From assembly GCA_035545735.1 (NCBI GenBank), contig DASZXS010000005.1, positions 62,001 to 126,000 of the forward strand: DNA of 64,000 nucleotides, written 5' to 3'. Source of the DNA: JAJYKC01 sp035545735. Lineage in GTDB: Bacteria; Acidobacteriota; Terriglobia; Bryobacterales; Bryobacteraceae. The translations under genes were made by a program, and so were the position numbers. The notes below the pieces were generated by a model that saw only the letters and a list, made by a program, of their open reading frames with translations, was not told the origin of the DNA and did not search any database. Shown here piece by piece: positions 22,661-31,469 of the stretch (positions within the stretch are counted from its first letter, which is position 1; every line of letters begins with the position of its first letter).

Positions 22661-24367
22661 TTATTTCTGCGCTTTTTCAATCTTCGCCCAAGTGTCGCGA
22701 AGCGCCACCGTGCGGTTAAACACCGGCTTTTCCGCGGTTCCATCTTTGTCCGCGCAGAAATAGCCTAGACGTTCGAACTGATAGCGGGCTCCCGCCTCCG
22801 CGTCCTTCAAGCTCGCCTCCAGCTTGCACCCGGCGAGGACTTCGAGCGAGTTTGGGTTCAGGTAATCGGTGAATTCAAGACCCTCGGAATCGTCGTTCGG
22901 GTTCTCGCGCGTGAACAGATTATCGTAGAGCCGAACCTCGGCGTCGATGGCGTGCGCCTCCGAGACCCAGTGGATGGTGGATTTTACTTTTCTTCCATCC
23001 GGGGTGTTCCCGCCCCGCGTCGCCGGATCGTACATGCAATGCACTTCCGTGATTTCACCGGTCTTTTCGTCTTTCACCACGCCCGTGCAAGTAACGAGAT
23101 AGCCATAACGCAGGCGGACTTCGCGTCCGGGGGAAAGCCGGTAATACTGCTTCGGGGGATTTTCCCGGAAATCGTCCTGCTCGATGTAGAGCACGCGGGA
23201 GAACGGAACCGCTCGGGTCCCCATGGAAGGGTCTTCCGGGTTGTTCACCGCTTCCATCCACTCCACCTGACCCTCGGGATAGTTCTCGATGACCACTCGA
23301 AGAGGCTTTAGCACCGCCATCACCCGCGGCGCGCGCCGATTGAGGTCCTCCCGGAGAAAGTGCTCCAAAAGAGCGAGCTCAATCGTTCCGTTGGTTTTCG
23401 AAACGCCGATCCGCTGGCAAAAATTGCGGATCGCCTCGGGCGTATAGCCTCGCCGCCGCAAACCGGAGATGGTTGGCATGCGGGGGTCATCCCAGCCGCT
23501 CACCAGGTTCCTCTGCACCAGCGCGAGCAGTTTTCGTTTGCTGAGCAGGGTGTAGGTGAGATTCAAACGGTCGAACTCAATCTGCTGCGGGCGGTAAATT
23601 CCCAGTTGCTCCAGATACCAGTCGTAGAGCGGGCGATGGTCTTCAAATTCCAGCGTGCAGATGGAATGCGTAATTCCTTCGATGGAATCGGACTGGCCGT
23701 GCGCGAAATCGTACATGGGATAGATACACCACGTTTTCCCTGTCCGATGATGCTCGGCATGCAGAATGCGGTACATCACCGGATCGCGCATGTTGAGGTT
23801 GGGAGACGCCATGTCGATCTTCGCGCGAAGCGTCCGCGCGCCATCCGGAAATTCCCCCGCCTTCATGCGTCCGAACAAATCGAGGTTCTCCTCGACGGAG
23901 CGATTCCGGTAGGGGCTCTCCACCCCCGCCTCGGTTAGCGTTCCGCGCTGTTTCCGCATTTCCTCCGGGCTTAGATCGCAGACATACGCGTAACCGCTCC
24001 GGATGAGTTGCAGCGCCCATTCATATAGCTGCCCAAAATAGTCGGACGCGTAGAAGCAGCGATCCTCCCAATCGCCCCCGAGCCAGCGGACGTCTTCGAC
24101 GATGGAATCCACATACTCGGTTTCTTCCTTCGACGGATTCGTATCGTCGAAACGCAAATTGCACTTCCCGCCGAACTCGGCCGCGAGGCCGAAATTCAGA
24201 TGGATGGATTTGGCGTGGCCGATATGCAAGTAGCCGTTGGGCTCAGGCGGGAAGCGCGTGTGGACGCGTCCCTGGTATTTGTTGGTCTTCAGGTCGTCGC
24301 GGATGATCTCGCGAACGAAGTTCGATTGCGCCGGAGCCGTCTCCGGCGTGTTGCTAAGCGTGCTCAT
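22661..24367 (-). CDS. glnS: glutaminyl-tRNA synthetase
   Basis: The 568-residue class I synthetase charges tRNA-Gln. The HIGH motif is in NGYLHIGHAKSIHLNFGLA near residue 45. The KMSKS-like loop is LLSKRKLLALV around residue 275, and the C-terminal anticodon-binding beta-barrel domains follow (RFHPGREV-like LSPGREVRLRYGY). EFDRLNLTYTLLSK places it in GlnRS rather than non-discriminating GluRS. The gene lies 14 bp downstream of gltX and 14 bp upstream of the carbamoyltransferase gene, so the three are probably one transcript. Having a dedicated GlnRS means direct charging is available, and an amidotransferase route for Gln is not required. Confidence 0.96.
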   Translation of the reverse strand: MSTLSNTPETAPAQSNFVREIIRDDLKTNKYQGRVHTRFPPEPNGYLHIGHAKSIHLNFGLAAEFGGKCNLRFDDTNPSKEETEYVDSIVEDVRWLGGDWEDRCFYASDYFGQLYEWALQLIRSGYAYVCDLSPEEMRKQRGTLTEAGVESPYRNRSVEENLDLFGRMKAGEFPDGARTLRAKIDMASPNLNMRDPVMYRILHAEHHRTGKTWCIYPMYDFAHGQSDSIEGITHSICTLEFEDHRPLYDWYLEQLGIYRPQQIEFDRLNLTYTLLSKRKLLALVQRNLVSGWDDPRMPTISGLRRRGYTPEAIRNFCQRIGVSKTNGTIELALLEHFLREDLNRRAPRVMAVLKPLRVVIENYPEGQVEWMEAVNNPEDPSMGTRAVPFSRVLYIEQDDFRENPPKQYYRLSPGREVRLRYGYLVTCTGVVKDEKTGEITEVHCMYDPATRGGNTPDGRKVKSTIHWVSEAHAIDAEVRLYDNLFTRENPNDDSEGLEFTDYLNPNSLEVLAGCKLEASLKDAEAGARYQFERLGYFCADKDGTAEKPVFNRTVALRDTWAKIEKAQK

Positions 24368-24381
24368 CCTCTGGTCCTTTT

Positions 24382-25818
24382 TTACTGAAGCATCGCGATG
24401 GCTTCACCGATGCGCGCGAGAGTGGTTTCCTTCCCCAGCACTTCGAGCGTCTCAAACAGCGGCGGGGCATTCTTTCTTCCGCACACGGCGACGCGAATCG
24501 GCTGGAACATCTGCCCGGCCTTGATCTTCATCTCCTGGGCCGCGGCGCGCAGCGAGCAATCGAGAGAATCGTGCGTGAACTCCACGCCGGACAGTGTTTC
24601 GCGCCCCCGCGTCAGCACCGCCAGCGCCATCGCTTCATCGCCTTTCTGCGGAATCAATTCCGCCTTGCCGTAAGGAGGCAGCTTATCGAGAAAGAAGAAA
24701 TCCGCCACGCTCGTCACATCGCGCAGCGTCTTAATCCGCTCCCGGATCAGGGGGGCAACCTTGCGCATCTTCGCCGCATCGGCGGCGAGGCCGGCCGAGC
24801 GCGCGAACGGCAGCAATTGGGCCGACAACTCGTCCAACTCCATCTGCCGGATCAACTCGGCATTCAGCCAGACGGCCTTCGGATCGAATGGATCTTCCTC
24901 GCTGAAGTTGACCACCGCGTTGCTCCGGTTTACGCCGTCGAGCGAAAAGGCGTCCACCAGTTCCTGGCGAGTCATCTGCTCGCGATCGTTTTTGGGCGAC
25001 CACCCGAGCAGGCACAGAAAATTGATGTACGCGTGCGGGAGAAACCCGCCGTCGCGATACGTGGTCACGCTCACCACCGGCCCATGTTTCCGCTTGGACA
25101 GCTTGGAGCCGTCGGGAGCGATCAGCAGCGGAAGATGAGCGAAGACCGGCGGAGCGGCTCCGGCCGCTTCAAAGAGAAGGACATGCTTGAACGTATTTGT
25201 CAGGTGGTCCTGCCCGCGGATGATGTGGCTGATTCGCAAATCGGCGTCATCGGCGCAGGACGCCATGTGATAGGTTGGAACTCCGTTGCTCCGCAGCAGC
25301 GCGAAATCCTCAATGTCCGCCGTGGATTTTGCCTGGCTCCCGTAGACCGCATCCTCGAAGTTGACCGTTCGCTCCGGGTCGCGCGGCACACGGAAACGAA
25401 GCACAAAAGGTTCGCCGGATGCCGCCCTGCGGTCGCTCTCTTCCCGCGTCATTTCGCGCATCCCGGCGTGAAACAGCCAAGGTCCGTCTTCGCGGGACTT
25501 GACGTCATCCTCCCCGGTGGCCGGAGTGAAATCGCGGTAGGCCAGGTCTTTTTCAAAAATCTCCCAGGCCATGCGCCGGTGCAGTTCCAGACGTTCCGAC
25601 TGCCGGTAAAACTCATCCCAGCCCAGATCGAGCCACTTCAGCCCGTCAAAAATGGAATCGAGCGACGCCTGGGTATTCCGCTCGACGTCGGTATCGTCGA
25701 TGCGAAGGATCATTGTCCCCTGACAATGCCGCGCAAACAACCAGTTGAAGATAAAGGTCCTCGCGCTCCCGATATGCAGATAACCGGTGGGCGAGGGCGC
25801 AAAACGCACTCTCGGCAT
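24382..25818 (-). CDS. gltX: glutamyl-tRNA synthetase
   Basis: The 478-residue enzyme charges tRNA-Glu. HIGH is in RFAPSPTGYLHIGSARTFIFNWLFAR at the start (a HIGS variant, normal for GluRS), and the KMSKS motif is KLSKRKHG near residue 235. The C-terminal helical anticodon-binding domain is present. The start at ATG 25818 gives the expected N-terminus. It is the first gene of the same-strand run gltX-glnS-carbamoyltransferase-UnbV-TPR and is divergent from hpnH, with 181 bp between them holding both promoters. Confidence 0.96.
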   Translation of the reverse strand: MPRVRFAPSPTGYLHIGSARTFIFNWLFARHCQGTMILRIDDTDVERNTQASLDSIFDGLKWLDLGWDEFYRQSERLELHRRMAWEIFEKDLAYRDFTPATGEDDVKSREDGPWLFHAGMREMTREESDRRAASGEPFVLRFRVPRDPERTVNFEDAVYGSQAKSTADIEDFALLRSNGVPTYHMASCADDADLRISHIIRGQDHLTNTFKHVLLFEAAGAAPPVFAHLPLLIAPDGSKLSKRKHGPVVSVTTYRDGGFLPHAYINFLCLLGWSPKNDREQMTRQELVDAFSLDGVNRSNAVVNFSEEDPFDPKAVWLNAELIRQMELDELSAQLLPFARSAGLAADAAKMRKVAPLIRERIKTLRDVTSVADFFFLDKLPPYGKAELIPQKGDEAMALAVLTRGRETLSGVEFTHDSLDCSLRAAAQEMKIKAGQMFQPIRVAVCGRKNAPPLFETLEVLGKETTLARIGEAIAMLQ

Positions 25819-25999
25819 GAATCTTCAGGATAACAAGGGGCTCCTTTGCCGCGCCGCCGGTGGTCCACCGCGGACGGATCCCCCTTTTCGCGCTGGCGGC
25901 CCGTAAAACTTGCCATGCCGGGGACGCTCATAGGAAGAGAATCGCCGGCGCCAAAATGGGCGTGCGACAATAGGGACTTAGGCGTCAGGGAGGAATTGG

Positions 26000-27127
26000 A
26001 TGGGCGTACCTGTCTCGCAGATGTGGACCGTCGCGAGCTATGTGTGGAAACAAAGGCTGGCCGGCAGGAAACGCTACCCGCTCGTGCTTATGCTGGAACC
26101 GCTGTTCCGGTGTAATCTGGCTTGTGCCGGCTGCGGGAAAATCCAGTATCCCGCCCATATTCTAAAGGCAAATCTCACGCCGGAGGAATGCTTCCGGGCC
26201 GTGGACGAGTGCGGCGCTCCCATGGTCTCCATCCCCGGCGGCGAGCCCCTGATGCACCCCCAGATCAAGGAAATCGTCGAAGGTCTGGTGGCCCGCAGGA
26301 AATACATCTACCTCTGCACGAACGCGCTCCTGCTTAAGGAAAAAATCGACCTTTTTCAGCCGAGCAAGTATCTGACGTTCTCCGTCCACATGGACGGGCA
26401 GAAGGAGCATCACGATTTTTCCGTGTGCCGCGAAGGCGGCTACGAAATAGCGGCCGAGGGCATAAGGGAAGCTGTAAAACGCGGCTTCCGCGTCACCACC
26501 AACACCACTCTGTTCGACGGGGCCGATGCGAAGAGCGTCCGGGCGTTTTTCGACGAAATGATGGAGTTGGGCGTCGACGACATGATGCTTTCGCCCGGCT
26601 ACTCCTACGACAAAGCACCCGATCAGACGCATTTCCTCGGCAAAGACCGCACGCGCCGCCTGTTCCGCGCTATTCTTTCGAACCGGAAGAAGAGCTGGCG
26701 CTTCAACCAGTCGCCGTTGTTTTTGGAATTTCTCATGGGGCACCGCGACTTTTCCTGCACCCCCTGGGGCATGCCCACGTTCAATCTTTTCGGCTGGCAG
26801 AAGCCGTGCTACCTGCTGCAGGACGGCTATGCCGACACCTTCGCTGAATTGATGGAAGAAACCGAGTGGGAGCGGTATGGAACTGAATCCGGTAATCCGA
26901 AATGCGCGAACTGCATGGTGCACTCGGGGTATGAAGCCTCGGCCACGCACGCCCTGTTCAACACCTGGCGCGGATTTGTGGGCGCAGTGAAGGGATATCT
27001 CTTCCCGAAATACGCCGACCAGGCGGCGCTCCAGATGCTGAATGAGCCGGCGAGCCGGCTTCAGCCGCCGGCGGATCTGGTTCAGATTACGGTAGCGCAG
27101 GATGACGCCGAAGAGGTGAACGCTTGA
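26000..27127 (+). CDS. hpnH: adenosyl-hopene transferase HpnH (radical SAM)
   Basis: The 375-residue protein has the radical SAM signature CNLACAGC (C-x3-C-x2-C) near residue 38, in LMLEPLFRCNLACAGCGKIQYPAHIL, and IPGGEPLMHPQI. The full pattern matches HpnH, which adds the 5'-deoxyadenosyl group to diploptene, the first step of extended hopanoid side-chain synthesis at the membrane. GGAGGA lies five bases before the ATG. No squalene-hopene cyclase or other hpn gene is in the window, so this is an isolated member of the pathway. Its TGA overlaps the next gene's TTG. Confidence 0.95.
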   Translation: MGVPVSQMWTVASYVWKQRLAGRKRYPLVLMLEPLFRCNLACAGCGKIQYPAHILKANLTPEECFRAVDECGAPMVSIPGGEPLMHPQIKEIVEGLVARRKYIYLCTNALLLKEKIDLFQPSKYLTFSVHMDGQKEHHDFSVCREGGYEIAAEGIREAVKRGFRVTTNTTLFDGADAKSVRAFFDEMMELGVDDMMLSPGYSYDKAPDQTHFLGKDRTRRLFRAILSNRKKSWRFNQSPLFLEFLMGHRDFSCTPWGMPTFNLFGWQKPCYLLQDGYADTFAELMEETEWERYGTESGNPKCANCMVHSGYEASATHALFNTWRGFVGAVKGYLFPKYADQAALQMLNEPASRLQPPADLVQITVAQDDAEEVNA

Positions 27128-27501
27128 GTTCCGCGGCCGCCGTCCAAGGAGACCTCCAGGGGCGGATTTGGGAAACGGCAACCGAGGCAGAGCTGCGCGA
27201 GGGCCTGGAACTCGCGTTCGACTACCGCGGCGACGTGACCATCACGAAGAAAGACGGCGCCAGGATCGAAGGTTACCTGTTCGACCGAAAAACCGCGGCA
27301 ACGCTGGCGGATTCCGTGGTTCGCATCATTCCCCGGGACCAGCCCCGCAAGGTCGCCATCTCCTACGCCGATATAGCGCGCCTCGAGTTCACCGGGCGCG
27401 ATACCGCCGCCGGAAAGAGTTGGGCGGCCTGGGTGAAGAAATACTGGGAAAAGAAGGCGGCAGGCGAGAAGACCGATCTGCAGCCGGAGAAACTCGACTA
27501 A
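27124..27501 (+). CDS. small conserved-looking hypothetical protein coupled to hpnH
   Basis: The 125-residue protein starts at TTG 27124, overlapping the hpnH stop as TTGA. Residues 25-90 have beta-strand-rich sequence (ELAFDYRGDVTITKKDGARIEGYLFDRK, then ISYADIARLEFTGRDTA) resembling a small SH3-like or Sm-like barrel that starts with VTITKKDGARIEGYLF. A Lys-rich tail follows. I do not recognise a named family. Translational coupling to hpnH suggests a part in the same process, for example as a partner for hopanoid synthesis, but this is inference. Confidence 0.75.
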   Translation: MSSAAAVQGDLQGRIWETATEAELREGLELAFDYRGDVTITKKDGARIEGYLFDRKTAATLADSVVRIIPRDQPRKVAISYADIARLEFTGRDTAAGKSWAAWVKKYWEKKAAGEKTDLQPEKLD

Positions 27502-27511
27502 CCGGCGGCCG

Positions 27512-28063
27512 ATGCGCCTGTTTACCGCGATTGAGCTTCCCCCCGGCATCCTCCAGCGCGTCGAACGGTTGCTCAGCGCGCTCCGCCCCTCGGCGGCGGT
27601 GCAGTGGAGCCCGAGCCAGAACCTGCACATCACCACAAAGTTCATCGGCGAGTGGCCGGAAGCGCGCCTGTCCGAACTGGAAGATGTTCTTAAGACTCTG
27701 ACGGAACGGACGCCATTTCCCGTCCTGCTCCAGGGATTGGGGTGGTTTCCGGACGCTCACAAACCGCGGGTGCTTTACCTGGGCATCGAACGCCATGACG
27801 CAATGACCGGCTTGGCTCGGGACACGAATATCGCGCTGGCCTCGATCGGCATCCCGCCGGAGCAAAAGCGCTATTCGCCTCATCTGACCCTCGCCCGCAT
27901 CCGGGAAAAGTCAACCCTCGAGGCCTTGCGGGCGGCGGCCGCTAAAGAAACAGCAAGCGGCTTCGAGCCTTTCCAGGCGGACCGGTTCTGGCTCTATCGA
28001 AGCGAACTCACCCCACGCGGTTCCATCTATACTAAGCTGGCGTCTTTCCCCTTTCGACCATGA
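27512..28063 (+). CDS. thpR: RNA 2',3'-cyclic phosphodiesterase (2H family)
   Basis: The 183-residue protein is a 2H phosphoesterase. The two catalytic HxTx motifs are HITT near residue 34 and HLTL near residue 128 (YSPHLTLARI), with the N-terminal MRLFTAIELP typical of ThpR/LigT. The enzyme hydrolyses 2',3'-cyclic phosphates to 2'-phosphomonoesters and was first seen as an RNA 2'-5' ligase; its cellular role is unclear. It is 10 bp after the previous gene and overlaps plsY by ATGA. Confidence 0.93.
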   Translation: MRLFTAIELPPGILQRVERLLSALRPSAAVQWSPSQNLHITTKFIGEWPEARLSELEDVLKTLTERTPFPVLLQGLGWFPDAHKPRVLYLGIERHDAMTGLARDTNIALASIGIPPEQKRYSPHLTLARIREKSTLEALRAAAAKETASGFEPFQADRFWLYRSELTPRGSIYTKLASFPFRP

Positions 28064-28662
28064 TGCCGCTCGCCGCTCTCTTCATCGCCTATTTTCTGGG
28101 AGGAATCCCGTTCGGTTATTTCCTGGTGCGCTGGAAAACCGGCGCCGACGTGCGCGGCATGGGCAGCGGCAACATCGGCGCGACCAACGTATTACGCACC
28201 ACCAGCCGGGCCCTGGGGTTCGCAACCCTCCTGCTCGACATCGCCAAAGGGTTCGCCGCCGTCTGGATCGCCGCCGCATTGACAGGAAACTCCCCGGCAT
28301 GGATGAGCGCCGCGGCTCTCGCGGTCATGGCCGGGCACGCTTATCCGGCGTTTCTGAAATTTAAGGGCGGAAAGGCCGTGGCGTGCTTCATCGGAGCCTT
28401 TCTCTACCTGACTCCTCTCCCGTTGCTCGCGGTGCTCATCGTTTTCGTCATCGTCGTCGCCGCGAGCAAATTTATTTCGCTCGGTTCGTTGATAGCGGCC
28501 GGAACATTTCCCCTCGCGGTCTGGCTGATCCTGCACCCGCATCCCGCGGTCACGCTGGCGGCGCTGATTGCGGGGGCGTTCATCATCTACCGCCACAAAG
28601 GCAACATCGCGCGCCTCCGCTCGGGGACGGAAAATGTCCTCAACCTGAGGAGACGGAAGTGA
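28060..28662 (+). CDS. plsY: acyl-phosphate glycerol-3-phosphate acyltransferase PlsY
   Basis: The 200-residue integral membrane protein has about five helices. The conserved loops are GGIPFGYFLVRW near the start, GSGNIGATNVLRT (residues about 37-50) and FKGGKAVACFIG (about 103-115), which bind acyl-phosphate and glycerol-3-phosphate. It makes lysophosphatidate, the first committed step of phospholipid synthesis, using acyl-phosphate made by PlsX. Its start overlaps thpR (ATGA), and its stop overlaps the GTG of gpsA (GTGA). gpsA makes its substrate, so the pairing is functionally sensible. Confidence 0.95.
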   Translation: MMPLAALFIAYFLGGIPFGYFLVRWKTGADVRGMGSGNIGATNVLRTTSRALGFATLLLDIAKGFAAVWIAAALTGNSPAWMSAAALAVMAGHAYPAFLKFKGGKAVACFIGAFLYLTPLPLLAVLIVFVIVVAASKFISLGSLIAAGTFPLAVWLILHPHPAVTLAALIAGAFIIYRHKGNIARLRSGTENVLNLRRRK

Positions 28663-29657
28663 GCAGGCTCACCGTTGCAGGCGCCGGAAGCTGGGGGACC
28701 GCGCTCGCCGCGGTACTCAGTCCGCGTTATGATTCCGTCCACCTTTGGGCGAACGAACCGGAACTGGCGGCCCGGATCAACGCCTCGCACGAGAATAGCC
28801 TTTTTCTCCCCGGCTGCCCTCTGCCGGACAACGTGACGGCTTTTGGCGACCTGGACGGCGCGCTCGAAGACGCGGATGTCGTCCTCGGGGTAATGCCCTC
28901 GAAGTATACGCGCGCCGTCTGGAGCGGAATTCTGCCACACCTCAGGCCGGAAACGCGCCTGGTGAGCGCCACGAAGGGCCTGGAAGGGGGCACGTTGCTG
29001 CGGGCCTCCGAAGTGATCGCCGGAGTGATTTCACCCCGCCTTTCCAATGGGATAGCTGTCCTTTCCGGGCCGACTTTCGCCCGGGAGGTCGCGCGTGGAG
29101 AGCCGGCCGCCCTGGTGATCTCCTCCCTCGACGGGGAACTGGCCGCATCAATTCAGCAGGAATTTTCTGGACCTACCTTCCGTCTCTATACCAATGGCGA
29201 CCCGGTGGGCGTCGAAATCGGCGCGTCGCTGAAGAACGTGATTGCCATCGCCGCCGGGGTTTGCGCCGGCCTGGGGCTGGGCAGTAACGCCGTTGCCGCA
29301 TTGATTACAAGAGGGTTAGCGGAAATCAGCCGTCTGGCCTTCGCCATGGGCGGGCAAGCCAGAACGCTCGCGGGTCTGGCCGGGCTGGGCGACTTGGTTC
29401 TCACCTGCACGGGTGAACTCAGCCGGAATCGCTCGGTCGGCATGGAACTGGCGAAAGGCCGGGGCATTCAGGAGATCGTTTCGTCCATGAAAATGGTTGC
29501 CGAAGGCGTGGATACGACACCCGCGGCGCTCGAATTAGCAACGCGGTACTCGGTTTCGATGCCGATTACGTCTCAAATGAATCGAATTCTGCGAGGCGAA
29601 TGCTCCCCGCAGTCGGCGCTTCGGGAGCTGATGGAACGTTCACTCAAAGATGAGTAA
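28659..29657 (+). CDS. gpsA: NAD(P)-dependent glycerol-3-phosphate dehydrogenase
   Basis: From GTG 28659 the protein has 332 residues. The Rossmann motif VAGAGSWGTALAAVL is at the N-terminus. The substrate region GPTFAREVARGEP lies near residue 137, and the catalytic lysine is in GASLKNVIAIAAGVCAGLGLG, with LGDLVLTCTGELSRNRSVG further on. It reduces dihydroxyacetone phosphate to sn-glycerol-3-phosphate, the substrate of the overlapping plsY. A frame starting at 28383 extends upstream through plsY in another reading frame and is not coding. The order hpnH-small gene-thpR-plsY-gpsA looks like one transcript. Confidence 0.95.
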   Translation: MSRLTVAGAGSWGTALAAVLSPRYDSVHLWANEPELAARINASHENSLFLPGCPLPDNVTAFGDLDGALEDADVVLGVMPSKYTRAVWSGILPHLRPETRLVSATKGLEGGTLLRASEVIAGVISPRLSNGIAVLSGPTFAREVARGEPAALVISSLDGELAASIQQEFSGPTFRLYTNGDPVGVEIGASLKNVIAIAAGVCAGLGLGSNAVAALITRGLAEISRLAFAMGGQARTLAGLAGLGDLVLTCTGELSRNRSVGMELAKGRGIQEIVSSMKMVAEGVDTTPAALELATRYSVSMPITSQMNRILRGECSPQSALRELMERSLKDE

Positions 29658-29702
29658 AATTTCGTAAATAGTCCCTAAATATAGGCCAAAGAACGAGTTC
29701 GC

Positions 29703-30341
29703 GTGAAGAATCCTCCCGATCTTGCGAAACCTTCGCCGCATGAAGGGGTTTCTAGTGGTATGACGGCCGCAGCCGCTTTTTTGGAACGGGACGCCGAACT
29801 GATGCTGCGGGTTCGCGAAGGCGACGACGTCAGCTTCGGTCTCCTTCTGGAACGGCATCGCCGGCCGGTGATTTGTTTTCTATACCGGATGGTGCGGAAC
29901 CAGGCGGTTGCCGAGGAACTGGCGCAGGAAGTATTTTTGCGCGTTTACCGGGCGCGGGCGAGCTACGAACCGGCGGCGAAGTTCACGACCTGGCTTTTCC
30001 GCATCGCGACGCATCTGGCGATCAACTGGTCGCGCGACCGGAAGATCGACAAGATGCAGGACAGTCTGGATCAGCCGCAGCCGGCGGGACAGGCCGTGCA
30101 ACTACCCGACAAAGCCATGACCAAGGAGCAGGAGATGCTCCACCGTGTGCGCATGGCGGAAGTCAGAGCCGCAATTGAGGAACTACCGGCCAAGCAAAGA
30201 GCCGCGGTCCTTATGCATAAATATCAGGGATTGGGCTATTCGCAAATCGCGAAAGCCTTCAATTGCTCGGAATCGGCGGTGAAGTCGCTGCTTTTCCGGG
30301 CTTACGAAGGCTTGCGGGCGCGGCTGGCTCACATGGTGTGA
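29703..30341 (+). CDS. ECF-type RNA polymerase sigma factor
   Basis: The 212-residue protein has sigma region 2 (AEELAQEVFLRVYRARASYEPAAKFTTWLFRIATHLAINW) at about residues 65-110 and region 4 (LPAKQRAAVLMHKYQGLGYSQIAKAFNCSESAVKSLLFRAYEGL) at about 160-205. It lacks regions 1 and 3, so it belongs to the extracytoplasmic-function group. GTG 29703 is the first start; ATG 29760 is an alternative that begins after an unconserved 19 residues. It directs transcription of an unknown stress regulon, and the next gene is its likely anti-sigma partner. A 45-bp gap follows gpsA. Confidence 0.93.
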   Translation: MKNPPDLAKPSPHEGVSSGMTAAAAFLERDAELMLRVREGDDVSFGLLLERHRRPVICFLYRMVRNQAVAEELAQEVFLRVYRARASYEPAAKFTTWLFRIATHLAINWSRDRKIDKMQDSLDQPQPAGQAVQLPDKAMTKEQEMLHRVRMAEVRAAIEELPAKQRAAVLMHKYQGLGYSQIAKAFNCSESAVKSLLFRAYEGLRARLAHMV

Positions 30342-30352
30342 GGATTTCCACG

Positions 30353-30859
30353 ATGGCCTGCGAGAAGCAAATGAGCGCCCTCATCTCCGAGGCGGCGGGC
30401 AGTTTGAGTGAGACGGAACGCGCCGCGCTGGAACGGCACACCGAGGGTTGCGCGCAATGCCAGGATACCTTGGTGAAACAGCGGGCTCTTTGGAGCGCGC
30501 TCGACGAGCTGCCGGCGATTGAACCATCGGAAGACTTCGACCGCCGCTTGTATGTACGCATTGCCGAAGAAGAGCGCAGGCCTTGGTGGAGAGCGACGGT
30601 GCGCGCATTCCCGTCGTTCCGAATGCGGAGTGCCGTTCCGGTGGCCGCTGCGTGTCTCGCGCTATGCGGAGCGCTTCTGTTGCACGCCCCCGATCCGGTT
30701 GCGCCCCAGGAACCGGCGAAACCGGTTGCGGTGGACAACCGGATCGACATTGACGTCGACCAGGTGGAGCAAACCCTCGACGACCTCGAGATGCTGAGGC
30801 AGCTAACCGTGTCTCCGCCCGAGCGGGACGTCGCCGAGACTACGGAGTCGCAGACTTGA
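30353..30859 (+). CDS. zinc-binding anti-sigma factor (membrane-anchored)
   Basis: The 168-residue protein has an N-terminal ZAS domain with the zinc motif HTEGCAQC (H-x3-C-x2-C) at about residues 31-38, as in anti-sigma factors that hold ECF sigma factors. A basic segment precedes one membrane helix at about 87-104 (VPVAAACLALCGALLLHA), so the sensor end lies outside the membrane. The periplasmic tail is acidic (DNRIDIDVDQVEQTLDDLEM). It starts 11 bp after the sigma gene. Release of the sigma factor on envelope signals is the expected mechanism. Confidence 0.87.
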   Translation: MACEKQMSALISEAAGSLSETERAALERHTEGCAQCQDTLVKQRALWSALDELPAIEPSEDFDRRLYVRIAEEERRPWWRATVRAFPSFRMRSAVPVAAACLALCGALLLHAPDPVAPQEPAKPVAVDNRIDIDVDQVEQTLDDLEMLRQLTVSPPERDVAETTESQT

Positions 30860-31371
30860 CCGGATGTGCATGCAGACTGGCGGCCGCCGCCGGCTGCCTT
30901 TTTGTTGCCGCTCTGTCCACGGCGCCCTCCGAGGCCGGGCAAAAACGCCAGACGGGACGCAGCGTGCGTCCGCCTTCCGCGGTAGAAGAACTCCGGCACA
31001 TGGCTCCGAAGGAAAGGCGGGAGGCGTTAAGCAGCCTCTCTCCGGAGAGGCGCAGCCGCGTAGAAGAGCGTCTGAAAGACTATGACTCGCTTCCGCCGGG
31101 AAAGCGCGAGCAGCTCAATCGCGCGTACCAGCGGTTTTCCGAACTAACGCCCGAACAGCAGAATTCCCTTCGCCAATCCTTCAACACGTTCTCTCAACTT
31201 TCGCCGCGCCGCAAACAGGCCCTGGCGCGGGAATTGCGCCGTCTCCGCGGCATGCCGCCCGGTGTGCGGCAAAAGAGATTCAACAGTAAGGCTTTCCAGA
31301 GCAGATTTACGCCCGGCGAGCGCGATATTGTGCGGCACATGTCGGAATTCCCGGTTCCGGCTCCCGAATAG
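30856..31371 (+). CDS. DUF3106-type periplasmic protein
   Basis: The 171-residue protein starts at TTG 30856, overlapping the anti-sigma stop (TTGA). The N-terminus (LAAAAGCLFVAALSTAPSEA) is a signal peptide or lipoprotein signal. The mature part is charged and helical, with repeats of SPERR, LPPGKREQL, LTPEQQNSL and LSPRRKQAL patterns, which fit DUF3106. This family resembles LTXXQ/CpxP-like envelope-stress sensors. As the third gene after the sigma and anti-sigma pair, it is a candidate periplasmic regulator or chaperone of that system. Confidence 0.85.
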   Translation: MTGCACRLAAAAGCLFVAALSTAPSEAGQKRQTGRSVRPPSAVEELRHMAPKERREALSSLSPERRSRVEERLKDYDSLPPGKREQLNRAYQRFSELTPEQQNSLRQSFNTFSQLSPRRKQALARELRRLRGMPPGVRQKRFNSKAFQSRFTPGERDIVRHMSEFPVPAPE

Positions 31372-31469
31372 GTCCAGCCGCAGGGACATAGCGTTCCAGT
31401 CCCGGAAGTACCGCGCGCGCACGCGCCGCATGCCGGATTCAAACCGCGCCATGCTACGTTAGGAGTAGG

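Noticed and set aside
29633..29668. ECF-type promoter GGAAC...CGTAAA before the sigma gene
   Set aside because: The spacing of about 24 bp is too long for the usual 16-17.
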